DNA of 64,000 bases from Xestospongia muta (Eukaryota; Porifera; Demospongiae; Haplosclerida; Petrosiidae). The stretch covers positions 34,855,245 through 34,919,244 of the forward strand of contig OY848917.1 in assembly GCA_963693285.1 (NCBI GenBank), given 5' to 3'. The notes below the pieces were generated by a model that ran no database searches, had not been told where the DNA came from, and saw only the letters and a list, made by a program, of their open reading frames with translations. The position numbers and the translations under genes were made by a program. Positions 1-14,281 of this stretch are shown one piece after another (position 1 is the stretch's first letter; every line of letters starts with the position of its first letter).

Positions 1-486
1 AATACCTTTTCATAATTATTATGGAAGGCACAGCTATTAGTCATTATGAAGTGACTTTTGTATGGATTTGTGGATATAGGTATCAGTCATTATGAAAGTA
101 TTAATGATCTTTTATTTCAATGTACTTTTTAAAGTGTGCACAGAAATTGAATATTGAGAATTCAGCAATTTTGTCAGATTACCAACTGTGATCTCTCAAA
201 AAAGCAAATCCTTTCCTTTGAGTAGAACTACATGAGATATTATTTATTATTGTTTGATTTTTCAAGTATACTATACAACCGAATACTATTTAATTTATTT
301 GACAATGTCTGGTAAAACAGCTCTACAACCTGACAGAAAACTTTGAATATATGCATATATGCCTAAATTATCCAGCAAACAATACAATACACTGAAATAT
401 GAGACAATAGTGTGTGAAAATTGTATAATCTCACACAATAATTATTAGTATATCTCAATTGAAACAATGATTTTCTTATCATTTAG

Positions 487-588
487 TATGGCAGAAAACC
501 CTTACACATTGCCTACATGAGAGGTAAAGACGACATTGTCCAATTTTTAACTGAAGCAGGAGCCAATAATTTGGAGGCAGTGAAAGTT
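487..588 (+). CDS. Ankyrin exon 1 of window (34 codons)
   Basis: The acceptor TTTAG precedes TAT GGC and the donor is GTAAAT. The peptide reads YGRKPLHIAY, then an ILVxFL-type second helix (DDIVQFLTEAGAN). It is slightly degenerate but has the ankyrin TPLH-like turn. It is phase 0 at both ends, so it fits the array. It is 102 bp, not 99. Confidence 0.6.
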
Positions 589-3500
589 GTAAATAAATAT
601 GATAAATAAACAGAAAAGAAATGTTGAATAAAGTAACATTGTACATAGGAGACAAAGCTAACATTAACAAAATAAGTCAATCAGTGTAATATTAATTCCA
701 CTATTAGTAATGTTAACACTAATATTCAGGGATGCATCATAACTCATTAATCAGTTATGTTATGAGGAAATAAATGAGGTACTGTGATCTCTTCCACAGG
801 ACACCCTTCTACTTAAATCTTCAAAGGAAGGTGATTTGAAAGGTGTGAGAGAATCACTCACTAAACAAGCCAATATTAACATTGTTAATGAGGTATACAC
901 TATGTTAATGTACCTATAATTTACTGTAAAAGTCATCAAGTTACATTGTTGTATGATACGTTTAAGAATGTATTGTTAGACTAAGAATGTTTTCAAAGTT
1001 GTAACAATACTAAATTGCCTTGCCACTTCTGTATATAAGTAATGGGTGTATAATAGAAAAAAAGATATGAATACAAATAAAAGAGAACAAACCACACCCA
1101 TTTTGTGCTTCTTGTAAATTGAAAGTACAAATCTTTAATGTTAGACAATAGAAGAATGACATGATTATAAGCAAACATTTTAAATGTAATACATGAATAG
1201 ACAAATAAAACAAACCACACCACATGACGAAGCCTATAATAGAGGATAATTATTCTCTAATATTATTTAGTATTCCTTTTGCTATATAATAGCTGTTTGT
1301 GCTAATTTGTGACAATTATATTATATGTTGTTTTAGGATGGGAAGACTCCATTGTACATAGCATGTTACTATGGTCATGATAAAGTAGTAGAAGTATTAC
1401 TAGACCATGGTGTTCAAGTCGATGTTCCAGACAAGGTAAGTGATTATGTATTCATACATGTACATGTACTGAATGGTACTGATGTTTGCGCAACAGAAGT
1501 TACTTTAGTTACTTCAGTCACATAGGAAATTGAAAGTGAACCCTATGTATTATAGCTATAGTTACTTTAGTTACTTCAGTCACATAGGAAATTGAAAGTG
1601 AACCCTATGTATTATAGCTATAGTTGTTAGCATGGTTTACAAATATAGCATATACATTTTTAATAAAAAATTATATTCATTATTATGGAGAGCTATTGTT
1701 AATACTTCAGTAACTCCCTTACTTTTAAACTGCCTTGTTTTAAAAATGCTCTGATTTATAAATAAATAGCAAGAATTAGGAAACCTTATCTTTAACTATT
1801 ATCTGACAACAAATATGTTAAGTTGTGTTCTTTTCTGTAACCTTGTCCTTTAGAGTCATGTAATAAGAAATGATATCTTTTCGTTAGCATACAATGAAGC
1901 TTTTGTAATAATGAAAGCATTTATTAATGACAGATGCATCAAAGTTTGATACTTTGTGAAGTGTGATCCATTGGCAGGTAGTTGTGTTGAGCAAATTATT
2001 TGTTTGATAAATTGAAGTAGCTATAGTAAATTTAATTTTTTTTTCACTAGGAAGGGTCTGTATGTCAGTACTTTTAGAATGTCTTTAAGTTTGATATACA
2101 GTGATTGGTCATAATGTCTATGCTACAATGTGCTGGTTGATGTGGTTTAATTTGAATGCAAATTATATTTGTAGCAATGCCATCGCTTGACATTTAGTGT
2201 TTGGAGATGTGGTTTATTATTAACCAGTGTTGCAATTTTGTATTAAGTAGACATAACCTATGATGATGTAACACTAACAGAATATGAATTGTTTCTCGTA
2301 TCAGTTAGTAATGCTCTTACTCTATAGCTTGTGCTAGTATATGATATATTTTATGTTGTTTTAATATGGCTTAACTCCATTGTATATACCATGTTACAGA
2401 GGTCATGATAAGTAGTACAAATATTACTAGATCAATGTGTTCAAGTGGATGTTCTAGACATACCATCTATTCATGTTTAGATTAGTAAATATTGACATGT
2501 ACATTTACTAATAATTTCGATATTATTAATATTTACATCACAAAATGAGATAATAATTTTTTAGTAAATAAGATAATACTTTGTTTTTGTTAACAAGTAA
2601 ACTGATTTGTGTTAGTTGGATTTAACTATAGACATTGTTTCTGAACTCATTAAGTTTTTAAAGTTATAATATGCTCCTAACATTTTGGAGTGTTAATCAA
2701 AGCTAAATTGGTAAGGCCGAACTTCCTAATGAGTAGAAGGAATAATGAACTTTGTTTGATTCACACAGGCTAACATAACACCAAATACTGCTGGTGCAAC
2801 CTTGTTTCCAATATTTTGAAAAAAAAATATAGACAAACCTGACATTTAATACTCACCTCAGCTTTAGCCATGTTTGTCTAAACACTTAATTTTTAGTAGA
2901 CTAAATAACAATACAGCCACTTCCATAACAATAAATGTTAGAGTACAAGACATTAGAATCAAGTTGTAGGATGATTCTATTCACCTGTACATGAAATACA
3001 TGTAATATTACAGGTATATCTACTGTTTAAAAATAGTTGAATTTCAAAGATTCACACTACATATATGCAAACAAGTGTAATCATACACAAATGTAGCATG
3101 ATTAATAACATCATAGCATCTATTTAAAAGAAAATAGTGATGTCAATTGAAATATCATTTATAATATAATTGTATTATAATGTGTAATGTATTCTCTATT
3201 GTATACAGTATGGTGACACAGCATTATACAAAGCATGTTCTAGAGGTCATCATAACACTGTTGATCTTCTAATTAAAGCTGGAGCTAATGTTGATGTTGT
3301 TAATAATGTAAGTTTATGATATGACAATGTATATTATTTAGTTTATTTATACAGAGAGAAAATAATAAAATAGCTAATATCTTATTTAATAATTATGACA
3401 ATTAATAAATTATAACAGCCTGTAATAATCATTCAAATCGCATAATATAAGAACCACATGACATTATACGAGTGAACTAGAAAGCCTGAAAATGAACAAA

Positions 3501-6500
3501 CATAATAACAGCCTAGATCTGATTGCTTATTTTGTGTCACTTGTTGAAAAGCAAATCTAAAATTTTTCTTGTCTGAATTTCTCCATTTTAGTGTACGCTA
3601 ACACATTAATGATCTGGTACTATGCCCTCATCTTATTTATGAATTATTAATTACAAGGTTTATCTACTAACTATTGACAAACTATTATCAGAGGAAAAGA
3701 TATGTGCATAATATGATGATATAGTGATTTACAAGGTCAACGTTGACAGGAAGTGTATTTGTCTGCAGTAAATGTACAAAGCAAATACTTGCATAAGACA
3801 ATAATCCCATACTGTTTACTGTGTAGAAAACAGTTCTGCTGTGATTACTCTTGTTTTGTGTTAAGTTTTAATACATCTGCTTAATTAAACACAGGCAATT
3901 TAAATTTGCAGAGCCAAATATTTCCCTGTCATCATTCATAAATGGCTAATTAAAAGAAATGCCATGACTTTTATAGTCTGTAACCTCAAAGTCAGGGTAA
4001 TCAGCAACACTGATGATTTCTTTGGTAGCCAGCCAGCTTTAAAACTTTATCCCACAATTCACCTGAAGTATTTGTAGCTGGTCTATCAGACGGATATTTT
4101 ACTTAAACTGATTGGTTCTCATTATATATAGCTTTGAGACATGTCAAACTTTACACAATTGTTCTGACATTTTATCATAGTATACATATCTACATGTGGT
4201 ACATGTTTTGATCATTTTCCACTTAAATGTGACAAGTATATGTACTTTTACTATACAAATATTGATTACAACCTGTACATGTACATTTACATGTATACCA
4301 GTTCCCTTTGATATTAAATACACGTATGTATTATGTTATTGTTAATTTAGTTTTATTTATAATATTTTCTATAATACTACATGTGTATGTTGTTACTGTT
4401 TAGATGTAACCTATACATGATTATACTTACTGTTTAGCTTGATGGACATTTATCTCTATATATAATATTATAAAGGATGGCAAGACTCCTCTCTGTGCTG
4501 CATCAAAGGCAGGCTACAATGAAATTGTACAATTGCTACTAAAAGCTAATGCTAGTACTAATATAGCAAATGATGTAAGTTGTCTCGTGTAATATAATTA
4601 TTGTGTTTCCTTGATTAAATACATTGATATTCATTTAATTGAGAACATTATGATTTTGCATTGAAACAAGTCAGATCTTTATTTAATATAGTTGTATCAC
4701 TGTAACAATTGATTGGTTGATTTATCTAATACATGAGTATCAAGTTGAATGTATAATAAATATAATACTGTTTTCATTCCTAACATAATATCAAATTAAC
4801 TAAACATTCCTAATGTACTATGTTATTGATTGTATAACAACATGTTGTTAAATCAACCAATTAATATTTATGGCATATTAAGACTTACCTGACAAGAAAT
4901 GTACAAAATGTTACTGTTCTTTTTGTCACATTTATCCTTTCAAAGTTACGTCAAATTACAAGTTGTTATTTTTAATTTTTTGATAATAGTAGATGCATTC
5001 ATGCATGGGAGTGATATGTTTCTCTGATAGCTTGATTTTTCTTAAGTTTCTGTAGTAAACTATCATGAAATTCAATTCTCTTTTATTTTATTGAGGTTTG
5101 AGGCAGATTAAAAATGAAACAACATTCCAAGTTGAACACCATATCATATAAATACAGTACACATCTACATGTAATACATCCACTTAAATGTGACAAGAGA
5201 ATGTAGTTGTATTATGCACATATTTACTACAACCTGTATTACAAGTACTTGTACTATTCGACATTCATTTTGTTGAAATTTAAAGATGTGTATTGATGCT
5301 ATTAATAACTACCTGATCACACGTTTGCATAATCGTTTATAAAAAGAGCAAGGTTAATAACCTTAAATATCAATTTAAAAGAAATGTGTGGAGTCATTTC
5401 AAATCTCCTTATAATACAATTGGTACTATGTTTTTTATGTCCTTTGCATGAAAGTTAACATGAAGTGTAGTTGTTTATAGTACATTTGCAGAGCCAATAC
5501 TTACATAAGACAATGATTACAGACTCCTTACGATCTAAAAGATAGCTCTGCAGTACATAGTCTTGTTTTATGTTATGGTTAATGCATCTGTGCAATTACC
5601 ATATAGCGGGTATTATTGGCGGCAAATTTAATTTGGTGTATTGACAGTCTGCAACAAAATCGTCGAATCAAAAACCGTCAATAATACTTTCCATCAGTAT
5701 AGCAATTACATATCTACATTACCTTCTTATATTAGACATTTTTACTGTTCATCAAGTATAAGTGTCCAAACTCTCTTATATATATATGGTGACCTCGCAC
5801 AACAATAGCAATCTCATAAGTATCCATTGATCTCACTTTCATGAGAGTTCATATGGTGTTATATAGTACCAGCAGTACCACCCACTGTTAATTAATACCA
5901 CCCACCTTTAATTACAACAATTATTTTAATAAATAGCCAAATTTTAATTTCAACAAATTTTAATTTTGCTTATTTTGATTGGAAACCGTCAAATATTTCG
6001 ACCGCCAATAATACCCACTATATGGTAATACACAGGAAATAAACTCCTTTTAAATTCTTAGAACCGAGACTTTCCTTGCCATCATTCATAAATGGCTGGC
6101 TAAAAGAAATGCCATGACTGCCATGACTGCACGTACTTTATAACCTCACAGTCAGATTGTTCAACAACACTGATGATTTCTTTTCCTTGAAAGTTGATCC
6201 CACAGTTCACTTGAAGTATTTACAGCTGCTCTCTTAGAGGGAGTTTTACTTAAACCAAATGGTTCTCATTATGTATAGCTTTGAGACGTGTCAAAACTTG
6301 ATACAACTGTCCTCAGTTTAATATCATATCATAGACATCTACATGTAATACATTTTTGGATGATTATCCACTTAAATGAGACAAGTAAATGTACTATTAC
6401 TATTACTATACATGTATTAACTACAACCTGTATATGTACATTTACATGTACACCCATATTAAAGACACACACGTGTGTAATATTATATATTGTTTAGGAT

Positions 6501-8951
6501 GGCCTGACTCCATTATACATGGCATGTTACAGTGGTTATGATAAAGTAGTACAAGTATTACTAGACCATGGAGTTGAAGTGGATGTTCAAGACAAGGTCA
6601 GTGACATATCATGCATTCATGCTAAGTTATGTAACACAACAGAAGTTAACGAAGCTACTTTGATCACAAAGGAAATTAACTAAAAATAATATCTATATAT
6701 TATCATTGTTCAGCTATAGTTGTAATCATGATATATAAATACATCAAACAACATTTTAATTCATCCTATTTGTTGTTATGGAAAGTCATTATTAGTATTA
6801 TGGTTTATACTAGTATGTGACAATAATGTTAATATTGTTTAGGATGGCAAGACTTTGTAACTTTAAATGTAACTTTAAAAAAAGATAAATTACAGTATTT
6901 AGTTGGAAATTATCATTAATGATTTCAAATGTCATGCTCGAATATTTGTTGCAACTAATATTCAGGGAAATACAGTATTTATTCAATTATTTGAGTGACA
7001 ATGTCAAGCAACTTATGTAAAGTATGAAGTAATGCTATTAGTTAAATGACATAGTGGTACTATGATGTCATTTTAATACCATTAACAGCTACATAAGTCT
7101 ATAATAATAATTCATTGCATGTGTGGACATCTAATGTTATTGTTACAATGTGTCAATTTAATAGCACTCCAAATTATCTAATGGATGTTAACTAAATTGT
7201 ATATGCATGAAATCTTCCAAGCTCTGTGAATTTTGTTCTCCTTCAAGACTGTCTAAATGGTCGAATAATAACCTCTCTGTTAATAATACCTCTTAAGATG
7301 AGTAAGCAATGAATTTTTGTTCACCCTGCCTTTCCTTCACAAGGTTATTTTCCCAAGAATCAACTCCTCAATTTCCCAATTTACCATCTTTTGTTGACAT
7401 GAATCCTCTAGCTTTTCTTGGAGTGACAGCCTAGATTGTGTTAGGTTCTTTCTTGCTATAAATGCTGCTTACTCTGAAGTAATTCATTGGATGAAATGCC
7501 TATTTCCTATTCATTTTGGCAATATTGGGTTTTTCTTTGTGTCTGCCTTGGCAGATTATGTTGAAGTACTGGAATGGAGTTGACTGCTTAACGAGCAACA
7601 ATGTTCATGGCAATACTATTATCTGAGAAACCTTGTTCTCATTCCAAGCTACATGAACATGTTAAGTTTGAATATGTTAGTTGTGGAGACATAGATACTC
7701 TATTGCATGAAGAATGGGCCATTCAACAGCAAAATCAGTCAAAAACTAGAAGATCTCTCTCTCTCTCTCTCTAATTTTACATGACAGTTTAGAGAAAAAG
7801 CATCCCACATGCCAGCTTGGCTATTTTGAAACTGTCATAGACACCTCATGTTTAATATCTATATATTATCATTGTTGAGCTATGTTTGTAATCATGGTAT
7901 ATCAATACACTGCACAACTTCTTAATTAATGCTATTCATTATTATGGAGAGTCATTATTAGTATTACGGTTTATTCTAGTATTTGACAATAATGTTATAT
8001 GTTTTTTAGTATGGTAAGACTTCATTTGACATAGCACGTTGCAGAGGTTTTGATAAAGTAGTAGAGATATTTCAATGCCATGGTGTTCAAGTGGATGTTC
8101 CAGACAAGGTCAGTGATATATCATATCATGTAATCTCATTAAATTACGCTAAAATTGACATGAACATGTACTAAGGTCACTGATATATCACTTATCTGCA
8201 TAAATATTAATGTATACTTGTTGAATTTTAAGATGTGCACTGATTCTTTTATATCCACAGACACCCATACATGCACACACATACATACACATGTGTAATG
8301 ATACACAAAGGAACAAGGGTAATTACCTTATAAAATCAATTTAAAATATATTGTCATGTAAATTCAGATCTCCTTTATAATAAAATTGTATTATAATATA
8401 TCATGTGTTCTCTATTGTATGCAGGATGGTGACACAGCACTATACAAAGCATGTTCTAGAGGTGATCATAACACTGTTGATCTTCTAATTAAAGCTGGAG
8501 CTAATGTTGATATCGTTAATAATGTAAGTTTATGATATGACAATGTATATCATTTAATTTATTCTTTCAGAGAGAAAATAATAAAGTGGGTAATGTTTAC
8601 ATAAATAATGTAGGAGTGAATTAGAACATCTGAAGTAAAAAAGTATAATAAAGCCTAGATCTGATTACCTTAAATAGAACTATTATGAGTTGTAATTTAA
8701 ATTTGAGATTAATTTATTTGAGCAAAAACTGTCAAAACCTTGTGTTTCCAATGTGATGTTAAGCAGTTTGAATGAAATACATAACATGTCACTTTTTAAA
8801 ACTAAAATTCTCTGTCTACATTTTCTTCATTTTAGTGTTCAATGACACATTTATTTATTATTATTATAACAAATTATTTAAAGACTATAGTCGTATTTCT
8901 TATATTCATTATATATATGTGTGTATGTGTGTGTGTATGTATGTATGTATA

Positions 8952-9022
<71 letters not shown>

Positions 9023-11335
9023 TCCTTAGACTTGTTATTCATAGAAATGTTAGTCAAGTATTTTGACCAGTGAATATTTTGTCAAAGAAACACTGTGTTT
9101 TCATAATTGCAAACTATGGGGTAATTAACTTTCTGTCATGACATATATCTCTCTCTGTATGTATGTAGTATTGTGAGACTCCTCTCTATGTTGCAACAAA
9201 GAAAGGCTACAATGAAATTGTGCAAATGTTACTGAAGGCTAATGCTAGTACTGATATAGCCAACAAAGTAAGTTGTATACTTGTATGCATGAGAAATCTT
9301 TCTAAGGACACAGCTAGAAACTGAACACACTTTCCACCTTCATTGAAGGAAGGGAAAAAGACTATGGCTGACCACATCTTCATAAACACACTTCAATACA
9401 GGTCATACCACTGGAGGCAAAATGGCAGGCAAAAGAGTTATATTAAATGATTTGTCCTATATAAAATTAGTCAGTTGTTTATAGGAGAAATCTTGAAAAA
9501 TACTTCTCAACAGCCAGTATTGATCATTCAGATCTTATAATTAATGGTCTAAATTATATAATTATTCTTCTATAAAACCTTATATTAAACTAGCTATCTG
9601 ATAGCAAAACATTAACTGTTATACTTTATTGTTACCCTTTTAGAATCACTTATGACTAAATGAGATATATTCTTAAGCATGCCTTTAAGTTTTTATAATA
9701 TTGAAACCATTTACTAATCAATGATGCATCAAAGTTTTACACACCTGTGAAGCATGTTTCATAAAATGACTGTTCATAATGTCCATACTATGATGCACTT
9801 GTTGATATGACTGTATTTAGAATACAATTTATTTTTGTAGTAATGTTATCACTTAGCATTAGACATTTAAAGATTAGAATGATAATATTTTCTTTAGGAT
9901 ACTTGAAAGCTTTTATAACAGTGAAAATATTACTAATGATTGATGAATCAAAGTTAGGCACCTGTGAATCATAATCCAATGGGAGGTAGTTGGATTGAGC
10001 AACCCTATGTGTGACAAAGTGAAGCTGCTGTAGTTTGTGTGGGAATGCTCCATGTTTTAGTTATTTTAGAATGTGTAAATTGTCTCATACAATGACTGGT
10101 CACAATGTTCATAGTACAATGTACTTGTATTTAGAATTCAATTTGTATTTGCAGTAATGCTGTCACTTATGGTTTGACATTTAAAGTTTAAAAGTTTGGT
10201 TTGTTGTTAATAAATTGATAGTGTTAATTGGTTTTAACTGTATCCAATATTTTCTTTCAACTTACTAAGTCAATAAACTGACAAGGTGTGCCCAATATTT
10301 TGAAGGGTTAATGAAAAATGATGGTTAGGGCTGAAGTTTCTAATATGGTTCGAGAAAGAATATTAAACTTTGATTCACACAAACTAACATAATACCAAAC
10401 ACTGTCTGAAGTACAACCTGATTTGTAATATTTTAAAGAAATTAAGAAAAACCTTGGCATATTAATATTCACCTTAACATCAGCCATCTTTGTTACATTT
10501 AACATGTACACTTTATTCTAAAGTTTCATAGAATTCAAGACATTGCAGCCACTCTCATAATAATAATAGAAGAATAAAATACATTAAAATCATGTTGTAG
10601 GATGACTTTACCATCCTGTACAAGATATACATGTTGCATTATAAGTACATGTACTGTTTAAAATTTGTAATTGTAAAGATCTAGACTGATGTTCTTATAT
10701 CTACACACAAACATACATACATGTGCAATTATGCACAATAGTAGCCAAGTTAATAGCCTTATAACATCTGCTTAAAATAAAATTAAGATGTTAATTCAGA
10801 ACTCTTTTATGACATAATTGTATTATAATATGTTCTCTATTGTATGCAGGATGGTGACACAGCATTATACAAAGCATGTTCTAGAGGTGATCATAACACT
10901 GTTGATCTTCTAATTAAAGCTGGAGCTAATGTTGATATCGTTAATAATGTAAGTTTATGATATGACAATGTATATCATTTAATTTATTTCTTCAGAGAGA
11001 AAATAATAAAGTGGGTAATGTTTACATAAATAATGTAGGAGTGAATTAGAACATCTGAAGTAAAAAAAGTATAATAAAGCCTAGATCTGATTACCTTAGA
11101 TAGAACTATTATGACTTGTAATTTTAAAGTTGAAGATTAATTTCTTTGAGCAAAAACTGCCAAAACCTTGTGTTTTCAATGTGATGTTAAGCAGTTTGAA
11201 TGAAATACATAACATGTTACTTTTTACAACTAAAATTCTCAGTCTACATTTTCTTCATTTTAGTGTTCAATGACACATTTATTTATTATTATTATAACCT
11301 ATTATTTAAAGACTATAGTCGTATTTCTTATATTC

Positions 11336-11373
<38 letters not shown>

Positions 11374-11388
11374 ATGTATGTATGTATA

Positions 11389-11445
<57 letters not shown>

Positions 11446-14188
11446 TCCTTAGATTTGTTATTCATAGAAATGTTAGTCAAGTATTTTGACCAATGAATAT
11501 TTTGTCAAAGAAACACTGTGTTTTCATAACTTTTGGCTTAAGCAATAATTAATTGTCACTTCCCAACACACAACAATCACAAGGTTTTCTACAAAAAAGC
11601 AACTTTTAATTGCAAACTATAGGGTAATTAACTTTCTGTCATGACATATATCTCTCTCTGTATGTATGTAGTATTGTGAGACTCCTCTCTATGTTGCAAC
11701 AATGAAAGGCTACAATGAAATTGTGCAATTGTTACTAAAGGCTAATGCTAGTACTGATATAGCCGACAAAGTAAGTTGTCTCATATAGGATAATTATTTC
11801 ATTTCCTTGATTAAATACCTTGATATTAATTGGAAAATGACTAAGCCTGTATGGGTGCAAGCTAATTGTAATTATACAAGGAAGATGAGGTTGAAGTTAT
11901 CAACTTTGCAATGGCATTTATTTTAACAAAAACAGCTACCTATCAGCACTTACAAAATAATTTTAATAATTTAAATGATGTAACACATAAGTATGAAAAT
12001 TAACAATAAAAACATTTGAACAACAACCAAGCAACATCCAAACAATGATACACACATTGTATAATAACCTGCCTAGACCTTTTTTACATAACACTAACTT
12101 TCTCTTCAGATTAGAATGATAATATTTTCTTTAGGATACTTGAAAGCTTTTATAACAGTGAAAATATTACTAATGATTGATGAATCAAAGTTAGGCACCT
12201 GTGAATCATAATCCAATGGGAGGTAGTTGGATTGAGCAACCCTATGTGTGACAAAGTGAAGCTGCTGTAGTTTGTGTGGGAATGCTCCATGTTTTAGTTA
12301 TTTTAGAATGTGTAAATTGTCTCATACAATGACTGGTCACAATGTCCATAGTACAATGTACTTGTATTTAGAATTCAGTTTATATTTGCAGTAATGCTGT
12401 CACTTATGGTTTGACATTTAAAGTTTAAAAGTTTGGTTTGTTATTAATCACAGTTACACATGATATTGTATTAAGTAGACATAACCTATGATAATGTAAC
12501 TCTAACAGAGTGTGAGTATTTCAAGTATCAGTTATAATGTTTTTGCTATATAGTTTGTACTAGTGTTTGACAATAATATTATTTGTTGTATAGTATGGCA
12601 AGACACCATTGTACATTGCATATGAAAAAGGTCATAATAAAGTAGTACAAGTATTACTAGACCATGGTGTTCAGTTGGATGTTCCAGACAAGGTCAGTGA
12701 CATATCAAGTGTACATGTATAGTTATGTAAATATTGACATGTAAATGTACTGAATATTATTATAATTAATATATAATAAAAGTAAATAAACCTCTGGATA
12801 GCAATACTTCTTTTCAAATTTCATAATTGGGATAATTATTATTATTTCTATGAAATGTATCTTACAGATATATCTATCAGACATTTTTGTTGGTATTAAA
12901 TAATAATTTTGACATTTATTTTCTAAGGTACACAGAAAGGGAGTGACAAAATATTAAGAATTAGCAATTGTTTTATATTCAGCAAATGATGTATTTAAAA
13001 ATAAACAGCAAATCGTAACTTTTGATAGAACTAAATAATATTTTTTTTGGTTTTTATTGATAAATAAATTGATAGTGTTAATTGGTTTTAACTGTATCCA
13101 ATTATTTTCTCTCAACTTACTAAGTCAATAAACTGACAAGGTGTGCCCAATATTTTGAAGGGTTAATGAAAAATGATGGTTAGGGCTGAAGTTTCTAATA
13201 TGGTTCGAGAAAGAATATTAAACTTTGATTCACACAAACTAACATAATACCAAACACTGTCTGAAGTACAACCTGATTTGTAATATTTTAAAGAAATTAA
13301 GAAAAACCTTGGCATATTAATATTCACCTTAACATCAGCCATCTTTGTTACATTTAACATGTACACTTTATTCTAAAGTTTCATAGAATTCAAGACATTG
13401 CAGCCACTCTCATAATAATAATAGAAGAATAAAATACATTAAAATCATGTTGTAGGATGACTTTACCATCCTGTACAAGATATACATGTTGCATTATAAG
13501 TACATGTACTGTTTAAAATTTGTAATTGTAAAGATCTAGACTGATGTTCTTATATCTACACACAAACATACATACATGTGCAATTATGCACAATAGTAGC
13601 CAAGTTAATAGCCTTATAACATCTGCTTAAAAGAAAATTAAGATGTTAATTCAGAACTCTTTTATGACATAATTGTATTATAATATGTTTTCTATTGTAT
13701 GCAGAATGGTCACACAGCATTATACAAAGCATGTTATAGAGGTGATCATAACACTGTTGATCTTCTAATTAAAGCTGGAGCTAATGTTGATATCGTTAAT
13801 AATGTAAGTTTATGATATGACAATGTATATCATTTAATTTATTTCTTCAGAGAGAAAATAATAAAGTGGGTAATGTTTACATAAATAATGTAGGAGTGAA
13901 TTAGAACATCTGAAGTAAAAAAAGTATAATAAAGCCTAGATCTGATTACCTTATATAGAACTATTATGACTTGTAATTTAAATTTGAGATTAATTTCTTT
14001 GAGCAAAAACTGTCAAAACCTTGTGTTTCCAATGTGATGTTAAGCGGTTTCAATGAAATACATAACATGTTACTTTTTACAACTAAAATTCTCAGTCTAC
14101 ATTTTCTTCATTTTAGTGTTCAATGACACATTTATTTATTATTATTATAACCAATTATTTAAAGACTATAGTCGTATTTCTTATATTC

Positions 14189-14234
<46 letters not shown>

Positions 14235-14249
14235 ATGTATGTATGTATA

Positions 14250-14281
<32 letters not shown>

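Noticed and set aside
1555..1625. Possible CRISPR-like direct repeat at the 62-bp duplication
   Set aside because: Only two abutting copies with no spacers, in a eukaryotic intron.
8772..9066. Plus-strand frames of 74-98 codons through the TG/TA runs (also at 11200-11496 and 14053-14326)
   Set aside because: They are translations of dinucleotide repeats inside an intron (CVCVCV, YIYIYI) and repeat only because the intron was duplicated.
10308..10511. 67-codon minus frame repeated at 13163-13366 and 16614-16817
   Set aside because: Its conservation is explained by intron duplication; the introns around it match just as well, and there are no coding signs.
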